Of a stretch of DNA of 15,302 nt, positions 13,101-15,302 are shown piece after piece. Under the pieces are notes generated by a model. It saw only the letters and a program-made list of their open reading frames with translations, did not search any database and had not been told where the DNA came from. The DNA is from an uncultured Eubacteriales bacterium (GTDB taxonomy: Bacteria; Bacillota; Clostridia; Christensenellales; UBA1242), in the NCBI GenBank assembly GCA_948512295.1, contig CAOQRA010000011.1, positions 1 to 15,302 of the forward strand, written 5' to 3'. Each line of letters begins with the position of its first letter. Position 1 is the stretch's first letter. The position numbers and the translations under genes are program-made.

Positions 13101-14126
13101 TTACCCTCCTATATACTCCCTTCCTAAATGGTTATATGCTGGCTCTAAGGCGACACGGCCGCGTGGAGTGCGTGAGATAAACCCTAGTTGCAAAAGATAT
13201 GGTTCATAGACATCTTCGATTGTGGTAGAGTCCTCTGAAATAGTTGCTGCAAGCGTGTCAAGTCCGACTGGCCCGCCGCCAAATTTATCTATGATTGAAT
13301 TTAAAATCTTGCGGTCGATATGGTCAAGCCCAAGTTCGTCAATCTCCATAATTTTCAAAGTCTTGTCAGTTATGTCTTTAGTGATTTTCCCCTGCCCTTG
13401 AATTTCAGCATAGTCGCGTACGCGCTTTAATAATCTATTTGCAATACGTGGCGTACCGCGTGAGCGAAGTGCAATTTCGTGGCTGGCTTCATCGTCAATC
13501 GCTATGCCAAGGATTTTTGCTGAACGAGTGATGATGATTTGCAGTTCCTCGGCTGAATATAGCTCCAGTCGGCAGATTATCCCAAAGCGGTCACGAAGCG
13601 GATTTGTCAGCATCCCTGCGCGTGTTGTTGCTCCGATTAGCGTAAACGGCTTTATTTTTAATCGCATATTGCGCGCGGAAGGTCCCTTGCCTACGATAAA
13701 GTCGAGCGCAAAATCTTCCATTGCAGGATATAAAATCTCCTCTACCGATTTGTTAAGTCTATGAATTTCGTCAATGAATAAAACATCGTTTTGGTTGAGG
13801 TTTGTTAGGATTGCGGCAAGGTCGGCGGCGTGTTCAATCGCAGGTCCTGATGTCACTTTAAACTGGCTGCCAAGTTCATTTGCGATGATGTGCGACAATG
13901 TGGTTTTGCCTAGGCCTGGAGGTCCGTACAAAAGCACGTGGTCAAGGCTTTCCTTGCGCGACTTTGCTGCTTTGATATAAACCTCTAGCGCCTCTTTGAC
14001 TTTTGTTTGCCCGATATACTCATCAAAGCTTGTCGGACGCAGTGAGTTTTCAATCTCGGCATCCGTCATATTTTTAGTGGAAGTAACAACCCTTTCATTT
14101 ACTTCATCTCTATGACTTTCTATCAT
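13101..14126 (-). CDS. ruvB: Holliday junction branch migration helicase RuvB
   Basis: AAA+ motor that with RuvA drives branch migration of Holliday junctions. The 341-aa product starts with the family's RPTSFDEYIGQ (residues 31-40), followed by Walker A GPPGLGKTT (68-76), Walker B LFIDEIHR (about 116-123), sensor 1 IGATTRAG (164-171), PLRDRFG with the arginine finger, and a winged-helix end (FGGGPVGLDTLAATISEDSTTIEDVYEPYLLQLGFI, then RTPRGRVA). All motifs are intact. ATG 14126 overlaps the ruvA stop as ATGA, so translation is coupled. The last codons contain an AGGAGGG that lies 15 bases before the broken hydrolase start. Confidence 0.98.
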   Translation of the reverse strand: MIESHRDEVNERVVTSTKNMTDAEIENSLRPTSFDEYIGQTKVKEALEVYIKAAKSRKESLDHVLLYGPPGLGKTTLSHIIANELGSQFKVTSGPAIEHAADLAAILTNLNQNDVLFIDEIHRLNKSVEEILYPAMEDFALDFIVGKGPSARNMRLKIKPFTLIGATTRAGMLTNPLRDRFGIICRLELYSAEELQIIITRSAKILGIAIDDEASHEIALRSRGTPRIANRLLKRVRDYAEIQGQGKITKDITDKTLKIMEIDELGLDHIDRKILNSIIDKFGGGPVGLDTLAATISEDSTTIEDVYEPYLLQLGFISRTPRGRVALEPAYNHLGREYIGG

Positions 14127-14710
14127 GCTTTATACCCCCTTAATGCTTTGGATATGATGTCCTCCGCGGTTGAATTTTCATCGGCGCAGCTACGTGCGAG
14201 CGTGTAGGCTTCATTCCTATTAATGCCAAGACTAATAAGTGTTTCAGTTGCTAGTGACACCGCATCTTCGTTGTAGTTTACATTAAAAGTTGTTTCATTT
14301 GGCATTGTCAAGCCTATTTTGTTTTTAAGTTCAAGACAAATCCTTTCAGCAGTCTTTTTGCCTAAGCCTTTGATTGTGCAAAGTATTTTGACATCACCCG
14401 TTTGAATGGCAATAGACAAGTCTGAAAGATTAAGCCCTGACAAAATTGCAATTGCCATTTTAGGACCTACGCCGCTAACAGAGATAAGTTTTAAAAATAA
14501 CTCCTTTTCTTCTCGCGTGGCAAAGCCAAAAAGATAGACCCCGTCCTCACGCACTGCCATGTATGTAAAAATTTTTACAATGTCGCCCTCATGAGGCAGA
14601 CTTGTCAGAGTGTTTGAAGACACCGCTAGTTCATATCCCACTCCGCCTACATCCAGTACGAGCAAACCCTCACTTTTTTCTTCAATTATTCCTCTTAAAA
14701 ATGAAAACAT
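14123..14710 (-). CDS. ruvA: Holliday junction branch migration protein RuvA
   Basis: Tetrameric junction-binding partner of RuvB. At 195 aa it has the usual three parts: an OB-fold N-terminal domain (FSFLRGIIEEKSEGLLVLDVGGVGYELAVS), two helix-hairpin-helix motifs (LISVSGVGPKMAIAIL at about 75-90 and IKGLGKKTAERICLELKNKI at about 113-132), and a C-terminal RuvB-binding domain (EDAVSLATETLISLGINRNEAYTLAR). ATG 14710 has AAGGAG upstream. It heads the ruvAB-queA-tgt cluster. ruvC is not adjacent; the upstream neighbour is an unrelated repeat protein. Confidence 0.97.
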   Translation of the reverse strand: MFSFLRGIIEEKSEGLLVLDVGGVGYELAVSSNTLTSLPHEGDIVKIFTYMAVREDGVYLFGFATREEKELFLKLISVSGVGPKMAIAILSGLNLSDLSIAIQTGDVKILCTIKGLGKKTAERICLELKNKIGLTMPNETTFNVNYNEDAVSLATETLISLGINRNEAYTLARSCADENSTAEDIISKALRGYKA

Positions 14711-14734
14711 TTTTTCTCCTTTTTATTTTATTGC

Positions 14735-14827
14735 GGTTTGAAATTTCTCCATTTCGTTTTGCTCCAGTCGAAAGGACATATGCAGCCTGCAGTCGAAACC
14801 TCTTGAAAATGCGCCGCTCGAAATAAC
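14735..14827. repeat. Repeat-like intergenic element upstream of ruvA
   Basis: GC-richer than its surroundings, with two direct copies of CAGTCGAAA (14765-14773, 14790-14798). On the minus strand it reads GAGCGGCGCA, AAGAGGTTTCGACTGCAGG, CCTTTCGACTGGAGC and AAATGGAGAAATTTC. This resembles the abundant 'TTTCGACTGGAGCGAAG-GGAGAAATCT' intergenic repeats I recall from many bacterial genomes. Only one copy is in the window, so the dispersed nature is inferred. It leaves no clear promoter for ruvA. Confidence 0.45.
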
Positions 14828-14843
14828 AAAGTATACTGGTACG

Positions 14844-15302
14844 TCACCCCTCACTTTCTTGTTCTTTGCGTATCCATTTGCCATTATATTCCTTGAATTG
14901 AGCTTCTACATCAATAGGACAAGTTTCGTCTGTGAAAATTATGCCGCCGATTGATTGCAATTGACCCAGGTCCGTAACTTGTGAGTTACTGAATTCAGCA
15001 TCTCCGCCAATAGATTGAAGAGAGCCCAGGTCTGTGATTTGTGAGCCCCTGAAATCAGCATATCCGCCAATAGATTGAAGAGAGCCCAGGTCTGTGACTT
15101 GTGAGTTATAAAAATTAGCACTTCCGCCGATTGATTGCAATTGACCCAGGTCCGTAACTTGTGAGTTCCTGAAATCAGCATTTCCGCCGATTGATTGCAA
15201 TTGACCCAGGTCCGTAACTTGTGAGTTCCTGAAATCAGCATTTCCGTCAATAGATTGAAGAGAGCCCAGGTCTGTGATTTGTGAGCCCCTGAAATCAGCA
15301 TA
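14844..15302 (-). CDS. 20-residue-repeat solenoid protein, C-terminal part (5' end outside window)
   Basis: Open from the window edge to TGA 14844-14846 (152 codons visible). About six and a half copies of a 20-residue unit, consensus LQSIGG-x-A-x-F-x-x-SQVTDLG-x, are followed by a non-repeated tail (IIFTDETCPIDVEAQFKEYNGKWIRKEQESEG). The regular spacing of Leu, Ile, Phe and Val with Asn/Ser/Asp turns suggests a leucine-rich-repeat-like or beta-helix solenoid, as found in many gut bacterial proteins of unknown function. No cell-wall anchor or membrane helix follows, so the location cannot be told without the N-terminus. No internal ATG fits the repeat frame; the TTG reading start at 15200 is just the Leu codon of a repeat. 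Near-identical DNA units indicate recent duplication. Confidence 0.8.
   Translation of the reverse strand, partial: YADFRGSQITDLGSLQSIDGNADFRNSQVTDLGQLQSIGGNADFRNSQVTDLGQLQSIGGSANFYNSQVTDLGSLQSIGGYADFRGSQITDLGSLQSIGGDAEFSNSQVTDLGQLQSIGGIIFTDETCPIDVEAQFKEYNGKWIRKEQESEG
14941..15302 (-). repeat. Tandem 60-bp coding repeat
   Basis: Six units of exactly 60 bp begin at 14941, 15001, 15061, 15121, 15181 and 15241. Two sequence types occur: one encoding GQLQSIGG (14941, 15121, 15181) and one encoding GSLQSIGG (15001, 15061, 15241). Units 15121 and 15181 differ at one base; units 15001 and 15241 differ at two. They are in frame, so copy-number changes would keep the reading frame. Confidence 0.95.

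Noticed and set aside
14939..15301. Second repeat-containing reading frame on the minus strand
   Set aside because: It is the shifted reading of the same 60-bp repeats (a period divisible by three keeps every frame open). The frame ending at 14844 has the regular Leu/Ile/Phe pattern and a unique C-terminal tail.
14941..15302. CRISPR array
   Set aside because: The 60-bp units are contiguous, without spacers, and are in frame within a long reading frame that encodes a regular 20-residue repeat.

Overview
The window is AT-rich DNA from a low-GC Gram-positive bacterium, most likely an uncultured Clostridia-type member of the Bacillota. The evidence is RNase Y, a ruvA-ruvB-queA-tgt cluster, AAGGAGG-type ribosome binding sites, SigA-like TTGACA/TATAAT promoters, a lipoprotein signal peptide and an Mn-type (yybP-ykoY) riboswitch. 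TGA is used as a stop codon (for example the ATGA overlaps of ruvA/ruvB and of the hydrolase remnant/queA), so the genetic code is not the Mollicutes one. Species cannot be named from this sequence.

Layout. 1-1309 (+): the 3' end of serS, then an unrecognised 321-aa gene in the same transcription unit, closed by a 19-bp hairpin. 1310-1964: about 650 bases with no convincing gene, holding two copies of a CATACTAGT motif and a short coding-like remnant. 1965-4586: a divergent pair, a YgjP/DUF45-type zinc metallopeptidase (-) and a PadR-type winged-helix protein carrying a long acidic linker and four C-terminal membrane helices (+). Their shared intergenic region holds a 23-bp palindrome, a second 15-bp palindrome and both promoters. 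4745-5344 (-): a PF06695-type small membrane transporter. 5470-6534 (-): the most interesting unit, made of a strong promoter, a yybP-ykoY-type Mn2+ riboswitch with an overlapping intrinsic terminator, an unrecognised two-helix membrane protein and a small lipoprotein with a Met/Asp/His-rich start. 6572-7188 (-): a Nudix hydrolase with a divergent Nudix box. 7347-9017 (-): rny with its promoter. 9142-10263 (-): a two-gene unit, an unknown 159-aa protein and a HAD-type nucleotidase. 10307-14710 (-): the ruvA-ruvB-(broken serine hydrolase)-queA-tgt cluster for Holliday-junction migration and queuosine tRNA modification. 14735-14827: an intergenic repeat-like sequence. 14844-15302 (-): the 3' end of a protein built of 20-residue repeats encoded by nearly identical 60-bp units; its 5' end lies beyond the window.

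How the genes relate. RuvA and RuvB form the branch-migration motor, and QueA and Tgt act in sequence on the wobble base of GUN-anticodon tRNAs; the tight spacing supports one transcript. The candidate undescribed system is the riboswitch-controlled pair at 5537-6339. yybP-ykoY RNAs normally switch on manganese exporters, yet neither gene product here resembles a known exporter, which makes them candidates for a new manganese-homeostasis module. A second candidate is the apparently membrane-anchored PadR regulator with its operator-like palindrome.
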